The notes under the pieces: generated by a model
Told to the model about the DNA's origin: nothing
Database searches by the model: none
What the model saw: the letters and a program-made list of their open reading frames with translations, nothing else
In this document: in pieces, positions 8,690 through 18,190 of the stretch
Numbering within the stretch: the stretch's first letter is position 1
Layout of the letters: each line of letters starts with the position of its first letter
NCBI GenBank assembly: GCA_015680685.1
Contig: MNCI01009283.1
Coordinates: 1-20,119, forward strand
Origin: Gnetum montanum
Taxonomy: Eukaryota; Streptophyta; Gnetopsida; Gnetales; Gnetaceae
Reading direction: 5' to 3'
DNA length: 20,119 bases
Position numbers and translations under genes: made by a program

Positions 8690-9660
8690 GCAGTGTGGAA
8701 GTTGTAGGTGGTTGGGTTTTGGCTTTTCACAGCACTTGCTATGAATTTTACATCCCAGAGCCAGCATTGATATCTCCTTCCCCTATGTTTTTCTTTTTAT
8801 TGCTAAGAATTTATTCTCTAGTTTGTAAAGTGGATGGTTCATCTCTTCTATCAGTTGGCTTTACCCCCACTTTTTCAAGTTGAGAAAATTAAGAGTTGGC
8901 TAAAACTAGTTTAGTGAAAAAAAACCAACTTTCCACTTTGGTTTTTAGCCTTCCCCTCATCAATGTTGAGGTAGGACGTGTAAGATTCCCATAATCTCAC
9001 CTCTCTACTTTTCCCCCTTTACCATACCTAGTGTGGAAGTAGTTGGAAGGCTAGTGTTGGTGAGGTTTGTTACTAATTTACTGACCAGATCTACTTGTAT
9101 TACAAGTTGAAAGCCATTTTCTAGTTTTTTGAAGTAAAAACTCCAAAGGAATCCAACGATGCCTTCATCCCCCTATAGTAGAATCCTCAACGTTAAAGCT
9201 ATAGGTGGTTTGGATGCTAAAATTTCACATGTACTATGAATTTCTAGAGCAAAGCCAGTGTGGAAGCCTTAATAATCATTTAATTTTTGCTACCACATTT
9301 TTTGCCACTAAAATAATGTTGGCTTCTATACCAGCCAAGCCTACCTTTCCCTCCATTGTGGTAAAGGTTAGCAGCCTACCAAAACCATCTTTGGAAACTA
9401 CCAAGTTTCCATTTTGGTCTCCAAACTTTTTCTCCCTCTCTCCAACATTGAAATAAGAAGGTGTGAGATTTCCACTATCTCATTGCCCTTCTTTTCCCCC
9501 TTTCCAATACGTAGCATAGAGATAGCTAAGAAGCCATCTTGGGTGAGGTTTGAAAGCAACGTTTTCAGTATTCCATTTTTGGTAAAGGGGTAAACCCCCC
9601 TTATTTCCCAGTTACTAATTATAGTAAGTACATCATTTTTTGTCACTTCCATTTCTATTA
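8690..9660 (+). repeat. Two diverged ~485-bp direct repeats in the leader
   Basis: Unit 1 (about 8690-9175) and unit 2 (about 9180-9660) share ordered matches at offsets of 476-497 bp: TTGTAGGTGGTTGGG at 8702 versus CTATAGGTGGTTTGG at 9199, TATGAATTTT at 8740 versus TATGAATTTC at 9235, CCAACTTTCCACTTTGG at 8925 versus CCAAGTTTCCATTTTGG at 9401, GTGTAAGATTCCC at 8979 versus GTGTGAGATTTCC at 9461, and TGAGGTTTG at 9061 versus 9544. No coding signal. It lies between the PBS and gag, so it is a leader (5' UTR) duplication. Confidence 0.7.
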
Positions 9661-9795
9661 AGAGTTTTTGAATTCCATTCAGTAGAATTCACTCCTATTT
9701 TACCACTTATAGCCTATTTTAAGCCATTCTTAGCACTATAGTGATGTCTTTCCAAAAATCTACCAAATTGCCCTTCATCCTCATTGGTGGAGACC

Positions 9796-11340
9796 ATAGC
9801 CAACATTGATTGTAGGCGATCTTTGAGGATCAGAGGGGAGAGTCCTAATTTTGCAGCCATAAATGAAGATCATTATAACTTCATTTGTGCTAAAATATAG
9901 GTAGGCATGCTAATTCCATGAATTGAAGTTAAGGACAAAAGGAAGTTTGAGCTCATACACAAGGTTGGGAAAGAGTACATCCCTTCCCTGTATGAGTAAA
10001 TCCCCCTTAATGACATCTATTCTACATCCTAGCCTTATTGATTTTCATGAAAGAGGAAGATGACAAGCCTATCTTTGAGGAACAATAGGAGGAGGAGGAT
10101 GAATTTAAGGTAGAATCTGAGCTTGAAAACATCCTAGGAGGACTATTCTAACAAATATCCCCCAAGGTCATAACACATTCCTCTAATGCTTTTGTTTTCT
10201 CCATGGGCATGGTGCTACCATCTTCCACTTCTTCCTACCCTACTATAACAGGTCCAACGCTAGCTATAGTCAGACATCACACTTAGCCAATTCCACAAAC
10301 AACCACCTATAGAACATCAATGTCATTTACAATATAGTCTCAATACATAAAATCATCAATGGTGGTTTTTACTACCACAAATCCATTAACTACTCACGTG
10401 GGATCCACCATAGGACCTCAAGCAACGCAAGGGTCTTATACCCCATGTGTCCCATTTTTACCTCAAGTACTGGCACAAACATCATTTTCTTTGCTTGGCC
10501 CATAAGCCATGACCATAATGCAACCTCTTCCTTCTATCATGCAATCCATAAATATATCACAAGCCTTACAACAGATGCCACAACCTTATGTAAAAACCTT
10601 GCAACCTATGGGGCCACTGCAAGGATTGGTTGAAGCATTCTAAATGATCCAAAACCTAACAAAGGAGTTGAAGAGGCATAAAGCCTCTACCAAACAAATT
10701 GTTAGGATTATGGACTTCTATCAGGATGATCCCATAAGTCCTATAGTTCCTCCCTTGACACTTCCTTCTAGTGTTTCCATTTTCCATATTAGCAAATATA
10801 GTAGAGAAGGTAATCCTAATGCTCACCTTATTACCTTTTGAATTGAATGTTTACTCTTGCAGCCATGGCCTCATACCATCATGAGGATTTTCCCTATATC
10901 TTTGACTAGGAAAGCACTTGATTAGTACTACACATTGTCCCAAGGGTCCATATCCTCTTTGGAGGACTTGGTAGCCCAATTTTCCAATTGCTTTAAGTAT
11001 AACTTAAAGCCTTATACAATGCTTGACCAACTCATGAAGGTCAAGCAGGGGCCCTTAGAACCTATACAGAAATTCATTCAGTTGTGAAATGGATTGCTAA
11101 ATGAAATGCTAGAGCCCATAGCTAAAGCCCACTTGTTAGCCATATTCAAGGGAGTAGTTGATGACTTCATCAAGTTGAAACTCTACTACCTTGAACCATG
11201 GTCTCTTAGCCAAGCATTCTTGCAAATTAAAAATATAGAGGATGTTGCAGAGGCTAGTCATGATCTAGCTTATATAGCATATAAAACCAACACACTCAAA
11301 GAGACAAAGAAAAAAGCAAACACAACAACATTACCATAGC
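9796..11340 (+). pseudogene. gag: Gag capsid region of Ty3/gypsy element (copy B)
   Basis: Structural protein that would form the virus-like particle. An N-terminal block from an ATA at 9796 (possibly a mutated ATG) reads RIRGESPNFAAINEDHYNF and later KFELIHKVGKEYIPSLYE. After a frame change near 10010-10047 one frame continues from 10047 to 11340: an acidic stretch, a Pro/Gln/Thr-rich linker, KYSREGNPNAHLITF, FPISLTRKALD-stop-YYTLSQGS, SLEDLVAQFSNCFKYNL, VKQGPLEPIQKFIQL and AHLLAIFKGVVDDFIKLKL. These match the retrotransposon Gag family pattern (NPxxHLxxF, LxGxALxWY, F...F). I count about ten in-frame stops, all at Gln, Trp or Arg-compatible codons. Confidence 0.85.
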
Positions 11341-11458
11341 AATTGTAACCAAGGAAACCAAGATCATGGACCAAGGGCCAAAGGTCAATCTACCCAAGGT
11401 CCCCACCAATGATTGCAATAACTAACCATAAATTTTTGATACCACTACATCAACAATA

Positions 11459-11872
11459 AATAGACCTAACTTCGAAAGGAAGGATAGGTCTAAATACACT
11501 ATGTTTCCATTAAAACCATCTAAGTTGCTAGACCAACTATTAAGAAGTGGGCACATGCAACACAAGCAAATGACCGAAGCTACTTGAAAGAAACATGAGT
11601 GACCATGTGAAATAGCTAAAGATCCCACTTGGGCAATGAAGGATGATCCCCAGTTGCCCAGGTACTTCAAGCTAGACTGCTTTGGCCATTATCATCAACT
11701 GCTTGGTCATGATATAGAATTCTACCTTGCATTGAAGGATGACTTGCAAAGGATGATAGATTCTTCTGACCTAGTTCAGCCACAAAACCAGTTGATGCAA
11801 GTCTACAAAGAACCATTGAATGCTAATGATGGCCCATATGTTATTTTAGCATTCAACATCGATGATAGTTAG
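11459..11872 (+). pseudogene. gag: Gag C-terminal, zinc-knuckle-like segment (copy B)
   Basis: In a third frame relative to the capsid region, the sequence encodes YTMFPLKPSKLLDQLLRSGH, two stops, then RYFKLDCFGHYHQLLGHDIE and FYLALKDDLQRMIDSS. In this family the segment reads YC.FH...GH.T..C..LK..I..LI, a Cys/His knuckle that binds element RNA. Here the first Cys, the His residues and GHD are kept but the last Cys is Tyr, so the finger is broken by one transition-type change. It ends at a TAG at about 11870. Confidence 0.7.
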
Positions 11873-12470
11873 AGATTTGCATGAAAACCATTTGTGATTT
11901 AATTACCCCTCTATAATTAAAGGGCTTCTTTGGCTTCCCAAAGCTCAAGATCCCCCTTTGTTATGAGAGTACCATCACGAATGCCTTTGAGGAAACCTTT
12001 TGTTATCAAGGTCTTCCAATCCAACACAACCCAAATAGTTATAGCCCAACCAATTATACAATGACCCCTTGTGGTGGCCAATGCTACTACCTCTTCCTTA
12101 GAGGTAGTGGTTGATAGCCAAAAAACTATAACCAAACAAGGGAAGAAGCATAAGCAAAAGCCTAACAATAGGGGATATAAGCATATAGAGGCATGAAAGG
12201 AAGTGGATCCACCAAAGTCCACTCTCATTTCAACTATATCCATGGCCTCCTCTACCCCAACCTCTTCAACCAACAAGCCATAGGAGGACACCAAAGACCA
12301 CAACTAAAACAATAAGGAAGAGCCACAATAGCCAAAGCCGAAAGCCGAGGTTTGCATTTTGGGTGGAATGGAGGAAGTAAACACAACTAGGGTGACAAGC
12401 CCACAACCAATGCTCAAAAATTCCTTAGTGTATTGGACTAAGTCAGGTAGTCCCTCAAGTAGAAAAACAC
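11873..12470 (+). pseudogene. Low-complexity polyprotein linker between Gag and protease (copy B)
   Basis: Stops interrupt all frames, but one reads a Lys/Gln-rich stretch (KTITKQGKKHKQKPNNRGYK) followed by Ser/Thr/Pro-rich and then acidic sequence (EEVNTTRVTSPQP, near 12380), ending at LVYWTKSGS just before the protease block. This suits a disordered linker. Copy A homology begins at about this last part. The 128-codon minus-strand open frame over 11917-12303 is a shadow. Confidence 0.5.
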
Positions 12471-12990
12471 AACCCTAAGCTTATATGACCTAATCATGTC
12501 TTCTACCACACATCATGAAAAGCTAGTTAAAATGTTGACCTCCATACCTATTAGTGGGGATATTCTTACTAATGAGGAAGCCATACATGCAATGATGATT
12601 CCTCCATCACCATGGAAGGAGAAGTCAACACCCTTAACATTTTAGGATCAAAAAATTTAGGTAAATCCCCATAATGGAAAAGTGACTACATCCCCTTTAT
12701 TCATAACCATATGCATAGGATAATTTAAAATACATCAGGTGCATGTTGATGATGGAGTTGTAACCAATGTCATCCCATGCATCATCATTAAAGTTTTGGG
12801 CTTAACTAGGCAAGTACAACTTATAATGACTGCAGCTCTTAAGTACTGCAATGGATCAAGAGTTACTGTCAAGGGGTCTATGTCCTTGAATTTTGTAGCT
12901 AAAGAAAATTTTCCTATAACTGAAAAATTCTTGGTAGTGGAAGAGATAGTAAGATTCAACTTAATCCTTGGGAGATCTTGGTTGGCTTAG
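12471..12990 (+). pseudogene. pro: Gypsy protease (retropepsin), copy B
   Basis: Aspartic protease of the Gag-Pro polyprotein. The frame starts with SLYDLIMSSTTHHEKLVKML and TNEEAIHAMM, then, after several stops, PLFITICIG and the active-site loop HVDDGVVTNVIP (12739 on; Asp and Gly of the D-x-G motif kept). An open 83-codon stretch runs to the flap and C-terminal pattern FNLILGRSWLA at 12990. Retropepsins need LLGR or ILGR after a hydrophobic pair, which is present. It is the better preserved of the two protease copies; copy A matches it throughout in reverse orientation. Confidence 0.85.
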
Positions 12991-13330
12991 TTACGAGCTA
13001 TGTCCTTGTCATCCATCAAGAAATTCACATTCCTTATGAGGGAGGTGAAATCATCATTCATGGTGATAACATAGTTTCCCTAGCTATTAACAATGTAGAC
13101 ATAAGGTAGGGGTTTGAAATGGAGCTTTAAGAAGAAGCTTCTAGCCATGAAGAGCAAAAACCTAAGATAGCCAATGATGACAATGATAGGCAATGAGATA
13201 CATTATGGGATGAACTCCATTTTATCATCATAAGTGAAGGGGATGGTGAATATAGGCTTGTGTAGAGTAGGCCTTATGCACTCCCTAATCTTGCAAAGAT
13301 TAGGAAGAATCTACACAAGTGAAGTTTACC
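12991..13330 (+). pseudogene. Post-protease linker of pol (copy B)
   Basis: After a frame change the sequence reads HQEIHIPYEGGEIIIHGDN, SLAINNVDIR, an acidic segment with EEASSHEEQKPK, DTLWDELHF and EYRLV, interrupted by about six stops. Copy A has the matching segment. In related elements this linker leads on to the segment before RT. Here coding resemblance ends near 13330 and non-coding spacer follows, which is why an intron or insertion between PR and RT is proposed. Confidence 0.65.
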
Positions 13331-13416
13331 TTAACCTTTCCATGCCTCTACAAGTAGATGCATTTATAGCCATGTAGCCTTACTTTACATTTATAGTTTA
13401 TTATATATTTTTATGT

Positions 13417-13528
13417 AATTTTTATTTTACTCTTTATGTAAAGTAGCCTATGCATATAGCCTAATTTTTTTTAATTTTTATTTTACTCTTTATGTAAAGT
13501 AGCCTATGCATATAGCCTAATTTTTTTT
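13417..13528 (+). repeat. Exact 56-bp tandem duplication
   Basis: Units 13417-13472 and 13473-13528 are identical by eye (AATTTTTATTTTACTCTTTA at the start, TAGCCTAATTTTTTTT at the end). The perfect match, in sequence otherwise heavily mutated, marks a recent slippage or replication event, or an assembly effect. Confidence 0.9.
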
Positions 13529-13589
13529 TACTTATTTTCTACAACATTTATTTATGTTTTAAACATAGAAAAAGCATCTCTTCCAAACC

Positions 13590-13725
13590 CCATTTGCTAA
13601 GATGTTAAATTGGCACTATGGTCTACTAAGATCTTAAACTGGCATTATGGCCTACCATGGCCTTAAACTGGAAAAATAGCCACAATTGTGCAATATAACC
13701 TGTGCTTGCCATGGCTTAAAATTAT
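13590..13725 (+). repeat. 29-bp minisatellite motif after protease (copy B)
   Basis: Units at about 13590, 13618 and 13647, with a partial one near 13708, step by 28-29 bp. The best reads ATGGCCTACCATGGCCTTAAA. The motif lies about 0.3 kb past the post-PR linker, as in copy A. Confidence 0.7.
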
Positions 13726-13729
13726 CCAT

Positions 13730-14123
13730 AACCAAAAACATCAACATAGCTATTTTCAATATTCACTACTAATATAGATGCATATAGCCAAAAATAAAAT
13801 AAAAATTTAAATTTAAAGTTAAAATGTCCATAACATACATAACCATGGCCACACTGTGTGGCAAAAATGTTAAAGAATAATAAACATATATAACATAGTC
13901 TTGGCTGATCATAGCCATCAACATGAAAAGAAAATCAAGTAGCTAACAAGCTAAACTAAAGGAGGCTATTGAGTGGCATCTGAAGGAAGAAGTGGTGGGT
14001 CATTCCCACTCTCACGACTGGGACCGCCAATGTTTCTTAAGGCTTGAAATGCAACAATATATAGCTAGTTAGTAACCCATAACCAAAATCATGACTTAAA
14101 ATAAAAACTAAAACATAAATATA
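13730..14123. other. Non-coding spacer between protease linker and reverse gene
   Basis: AT-rich, with repeated ATAGCC words and a short perfect hairpin at 13848-13862 (arms GCCACAC and GTGTGGC around one base). No coding signal on either strand. It would be the 3' flank of the reverse gene; no strong polyadenylation signal stands out. Confidence 0.5.
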
Positions 14124-14637
14124 TCAAACTTGTGGAGATTTTGGCTCCATTACTTTCTTGGATAGATGTGGAAGGCCTTCCTCCAAAGGATGGAGGATCT
14201 AGTCCTCTATCATGTTGACCTAGTCAACATCCCTAAGATCAATGCTAGAAAGAATGCTAATCCTATCTATAAGAGTGGAAGTAGAAGGCTCATGAGTAGC
14301 AGCATCTATAAAGGTCTCACCTAAAATAGTGGTAATATGAAGAGTAGGGGATTGCTCCACCTTGAGAGTACTTTCAAAAAGTTGATAAGCACTCTATGCC
14401 TAGATCCCCTAAATGAATAACTCTCTCTTGCATCATTCAACTGACTCCTCCTTGAGCCCCTTTAGGTAGGCTACACAATTGACCTTATACTTTCACTTGT
14501 GGGCCTTTTGTATTCTTCTAGTCTTGAACCTTTTGGGAGATGAGGTCCATCTACATACATTGTTCTGCCATCTTCCATAGGACTACTACTTTGTCCTAAA
14601 CAACATGCTAATAGTGGGCCCACATGAACTTCTTAGT
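14124..14637 (-). pseudogene. Last exon block(s) of the reverse gene
   Basis: Begins after an acceptor-like ATTATAG with TKKFMWAHY, followed by DKVVVLWKMAEQCM and LISQKVQD, a charged, possibly helical stretch with many TAG/TAA codons. A different frame carries the C-terminal part: SAYQLFESTLKVEQSPTLHI, then TFIDAATHEPSTSTLIDRIS and LPHLSKKVMEPKSPQV, ending in TGA at 14126-14124. There may be one exon with frameshifts or two exons with an unclear intron near 14400. Confidence 0.5.
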
Positions 14638-14714
14638 CTATAATTTTCCTGAGTTAGCCCTGGGGTTCCACAAAGGCTTTATAGTTTTAGAGATCTCTAA
14701 TCATGTCCTCCTAC

Positions 14715-14916
14715 CTTTGAGTTTTTCTTTAAGGCCATAACTTCCTCCCATGAGGATTTGTTAGACCTCTGTAGCTCCCATGAAGGTTTTGTACATGACA
14801 TTGCTAAATTAGTAGTGGTCTCTTATAACTTCATGAGTACACTAGATACATCATAGGAAGATTAGGAAAGGAGTCTATCTTCATGTCTCTGTTGGGGTTC
14901 CATTCCATGGAAGGCA
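14715..14916 (-). pseudogene. Exon 7 of the reverse gene
   Basis: Preceded by ATGCTTGTGTAG and ended by AAAG|GTAGGA. It reads PSMEWNPNRDMKIDSFPNL, then after a frame change SSVLMKL, TTTNLAMSCTKPSWELQRSN and SSWEEVMALKKNSK. The joint to the next block is in frame. The upstream intron (15009-14917) is 93 nt with a GTAAGG donor; because 93 is divisible by three the frame also happens to stay open through it. Confidence 0.5.
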
Positions 14917-15009
14917 CTACACAAGCATAAAATACAACCATAAGACAAAACCTAAGATAGCCATAATGCAAGCAAAGCCCATGTCTGAAGCACATAAAAA
15001 AATCCTTAC

Positions 15010-15150
15010 CTATCTCAGGTGTGACTTGATGCAACTAATCGATGATGTCCTTAACCATTCCATGTAAGAACTCCACTTTGTTTGAAATTTCTAACCATGG
15101 TTTCACACAAAAATTAGGAACAAGAGCTAGCATTGGTGGTTTAGAAACTA
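15010..15150 (-). pseudogene. Exon 6 of the reverse gene
   Basis: Acceptor TATGCTTACAG at 15151 and donor ATAG|GTAAGG at 15009. The encoded peptide includes VSKPPMLALVPNFCVKPWLE and KVEFLHGMVKDIID, with one TAG. It resembles an ordinary globular or helical segment; no motif recognised. Confidence 0.5.
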
Positions 15151-15224
15151 CTGTAAGCATAAAAATCATTGAAAGGTTAGGATGACAACCAAAGATAACC
15201 AATGAGATATAATGAAAATATTAA

Positions 15225-15432
15225 GGCAAAGGTGTAGCTAACTCCTCCTCGTCTTCCTCCTTTAGGATGATGATGGAAGAGGTACCTAGTATCGCCTCAT
15301 CAAACAAGGTATCTAAATCATCTATACTTGCATCGACAAATCCTTCAATCATAGGTTTCTTTAGGAGTGCATCTTTTGCATGCCTTTTTTTTTCTTCCAT
15401 AACAGCTTGGGCTACTATAACTTGACACTTAT
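15225..15432 (-). pseudogene. Exon 5 of the reverse gene: charged helical segment
   Basis: Follows GGTTGTAG at 15433. Joined to exon 4 it continues the same frame as DKCQVIVAQAVMEEKKRHAK, then DALLKKPMIEGFVDAS, IDDLDTLFDEAIL and an acidic tail LKEEDEEELATP. The alternation of basic and acidic blocks suggests a helical, possibly coiled-coil, linker. It is free of stops over nearly 70 codons. The donor at its end is not clear. Confidence 0.55.
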
Positions 15433-15529
15433 CTACAACCATAGCACATAGAAAACTAGTTAACACATGAAACCATAAAGAGCCATAACATTTTGAAACA
15501 TGAAATAGTCAAATTTAGACAAATCATAC

Positions 15530-16585
15530 CTGTAGCTACCTACTATGAAGGCTTAAGCTTAAACTTAAGTTTCTTTGGGGTAGGCTAATTTGATGCTAGG
15601 GGTGGTTCCTCTATAGGCCTCTTGGGTTTCTTCCTACTTGCTCCTTTGGCCTCCATATGTCAATTGTCTAGCATCCTAGACACTAGTAGGAAACAAGAGG
15701 GGCTCATCATCATTCGTACTATTAAGAGACTTGTACTGCCTAATATTAAGATTCTTAGTGATGATGGATAACGTATCATCCAATCCCTCTGGTGGATTTT
15801 GGGCCTACACTATTCGATAAATGTGTTTTATCCAAGGGCTAGAAAGTTGGTTTGGGTCTTGGGAAATCCACCATCCATTCCTATGCACCACTAGAAACCT
15901 CACAAACATCTTGATATAACTTGCAAAAAATACATAGTACATATGGATTATCGTAGAGGTGTCAAAACAGAGTCTAAGGATCTCCTCGTGAAGCCCAGTA
16001 GCCAAAGTAGCTACCTAATTAAATCTAATGCCCTTCATAAGGACCTTCTTAAAGGTCCATCCATGTGCTAGGCTAGCTTCTTTTGTGATAGTAATTTGGG
16101 AAATGCATGAGACCTAAACAAAGGATATGATTCCTTTGCATCAGGGTTTGTGAAGCTGTCCATTGAAATTCTAGAGTGGCCCATGTTGGCACCAAGCGAC
16201 TCTAGAACTTCATTGCAATGGCCTGATTCTCTTATTGTCATGGTAGGAACCTTTGCCCCATCAATAGGGATACTAAAAAATTCATGAAAGAGGCCAACAC
16301 CTACATCCATGTTCACCTTCATACCTCAAATGATGGTGCTAAAATGACCAACCTTCTTATCAAAGGAGTCGATAACATGTATCATCTTCAAAGTAGGAAT
16401 GGAAGGAATAGGTGTCATGGATAAATTGAGAAAACCTACACTTTGGATGTTTGCTTAAATGTATCTAGGTTTTTATTCCTTTAGCCACTCTTATGCTGAT
16501 GTCACTTCACCAAACTTTAGGATAAAGATATCCTCATGATGCAAACCTAAAAGTGGGATAGTGACATCAACCAAGGTGTAAGGTC
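15530..16585 (-). pseudogene. Exon 4 (largest) of the reverse gene
   Basis: Acceptor TTACTTCATAG at 16586, donor ACAG|GTATGA at 15529. It reads PYTLVDVTIPLLGLHHEDIF, FGEVTSA, MTPIPSIPTLKMIHVIDSF, MDVGVGLFHEFFSIPIDGAK, SHAFPKLLS, then after a frame change near 16085 AHGWTFKKVLMKGIRFN, ATGLHEEILRLCFDTS, MYYVFFASYIKMFVRFLVVH and RNGWWISQDPNQLSSPW. A final frame change leads to a basic Pro-rich end (SRKKPKRPIEEPPLA, PTPKKLKFKLKPS; 15656-15540) like a nuclear localisation signal. About eight stops at Gln/Arg/Trp-compatible codons. Family unknown. Confidence 0.55.
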
Positions 16586-16704
16586 CTATGAAGTAATAAC
16601 CAAAGTTTAGCATCAATATGAGTAATTTGGATGATTAAAAAAAGTAATAGAACATTCAAAGTTATAGCCATACAAACACTAGAAGTTATAGCCTTTATGT
16701 TTAC

Positions 16705-16970
16705 ATTTCATTTTCTGCTGTGGTGTAGAGGTCCCAGCTATAAGGGTTTGATTTGTGCTATTAGCATCTATCCACCAGTTGTGCATAGTCCCATCATCCT
16801 TATACTTTTTGGTGTATTCATCAAAGTCCCTTATAAATACACAAAAATTTTGATTTGAGGACTCTTGGTGAATTCATTAAAAGTAGTTTGAGCTACTGAT
16901 AGGATTTGATCATTGACCTTGTACCTCCAAGAAGTTGTAAAATCAATAAATTTAGGGAAGGTAATCAAGC
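16705..16970 (-). pseudogene. Exon 3 of the reverse gene
   Basis: Reads FGLITFPKFIDFTTSWRYK, VNDQILSVAQTTFNEFTKSP and, after a one-base shift, IRDFDEYTKKYKDDGTMHNW continuing WIDANSTNQTLIAG, ending at AAAT|GTAAAC. Its phase fits exon 4. The 5' border is unclear: no AG is present at the expected place near 16970. The NWWID motif recalls NGWWIS in exon 4. Confidence 0.5.
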
Positions 16971-17005
16971 CAAAAGCATAAAAGCACTATAATAACAATG
17001 TTTAC

Positions 17006-17449
17006 CCTTGTAGATGGTACATGGTGTTAGGAGGGTTTTGGAACAATGTGTGAACTCTATGCACCACCATCAAAGTATTGTCAGTATTATATTGACTATA
17101 CTCTAGCATTATCTAGATCTCTAAAAGGTAGCATGGACTTATGGCATTTGTTGGTCCCCCTGTAATCTTGGGAAGTGGCCTATCAGTAATGTATCTAGTA
17201 ATCAGGCTAGATGCCCAAGGCAACAGGGTCTCCACAACAACCTTGGCTACATCTATGAACAAGTGTGATCACAACATCCCACTGAAGTTCCTATGGAGGT
17301 AGGCAAGAAAGTTCCTTGATCTAGTCTGGAATCACAACAAGAGCTTTCTAAAAGGCTTGTCATGTGATGGGGTGTTGGTCTTAGGATGACCAATATAGCA
17401 CAAGATACCAACCAGCTCCACTATGATGAGGATAGGCCTTAAAAAGATC
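17006..17449 (-). pseudogene. Exon 2 of the reverse gene
   Basis: Acceptor TTGCTTCATGTAG at 17450, donor CAAGG|GTAAAC at 17005; 148 codons with three stops. It reads IFLRPILIIVELVGILCYIG, TPSHDKPFRKLL, RNFLAYLHRNFSGML, DVAKVVVETLLPWASSLITR, YITDRPLPKITGGPTNAISP and YNTDNTLMVVHRVHTLFQNP. The first stretch is hydrophobic, but I do not call a membrane segment. Family unknown. Confidence 0.5.
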
Positions 17450-17486
17450 CTACATGAAGCAAAGCACAAAAACATTATAATTGAAT

Positions 17487-17936
17487 GAAATTTCTTAACA
17501 AACTTAGACCAAACATCCTAGTTGGAGGTGAGATTAGCTTTTGTAAAAAGCTCTAAGGTGTTTATCTAAATTAGCATAAGAAATTCCAAAAAGGGGCATT
17601 ATTACAACCTTTCAAAGCAAAAACAATATGACCTATGAAAGTTACTTAGCAAATTTAGACAAAACATCTAGTAGGAGGTGAAATTTCCCTCTATAAAAAG
17701 CTCTAAAATGTTTATCTAATTTAATCTAAGTAATTCCACAAGAAAACATTATTATAAGCTTGCATAACCTTACATCATGACCAACGGAAATTTCTTAACA
17801 AATTTAGAAAAAAAAAAACTTTCTAAGTTAGGGGTGAAATTAACCTTTGTAAAAAGCTCTTAGATGTTTATCTAAATTAGCTTGAGAAATTTCATAGAAG
17901 CATTATTACCATATTTTATAGTATTTATAGCCAAAA
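17487..17936. repeat. Three ~150-bp tandem repeats in intron 1 of the reverse gene
   Basis: Units start at 17487, 17637 and 17787 with GAAATTTCTTAACAAA or a close variant and each contains TAAAAAGCTCT, ATGTTTATCTAA and CATTATTA at equivalent places. The third unit is about 6 bp longer in a poly-A tract. Moderate divergence. No coding signal. Confidence 0.85.
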
Positions 17937-17965
17937 AATTATAGCTAAAAACTAAGTCTTAGCCT

Positions 17966-18190
17966 AAATTATGCATGAATTTAGAAAAAGCATCTAAGTT
18001 ATGCATGAGCTTCGAAAAAACATGCAAGTTATGCATATGTTTAAGCATCTACATTATGCATAAAGTAAAGAAAAAAAAAGAGCAAGCATAAGTTTAGATA
18101 AAACATCTAAATTGTGCAAAGCATGCATAAATTTGGAAAAATCATCTAAGCCATGCACAAATTTAGAAAAAGCATGATAAACGTAGAAAA
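17966..18190. repeat. ~30-bp short tandem repeat in intron 1
   Basis: About seven imperfect units of a word like ATGCATGAATTTAGAAAAAG (starts about 17971, 18001, 18031, 18056, 18085, 18123 and 18153) followed by CATCTAAGTT. The step is mostly 25-38 bp. Confidence 0.7.

Noticed and set aside
9205-9652. 83- and 84-codon frames on both strands
   Set aside because: Inside the second leader repeat unit; not conserved as frames in the first unit.
11917-12303. 128-codon open frame on the minus strand
   Set aside because: Lies opposite the Gag-protease linker of copy B; composition is that of an antisense shadow and it has no recognisable motif.
12735-12959. 74-codon minus-strand frame
   Set aside because: Shadow of copy B protease. 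Its similarity to the plus-strand frame at 6450 is what reveals the inverted copies, not a separate gene.
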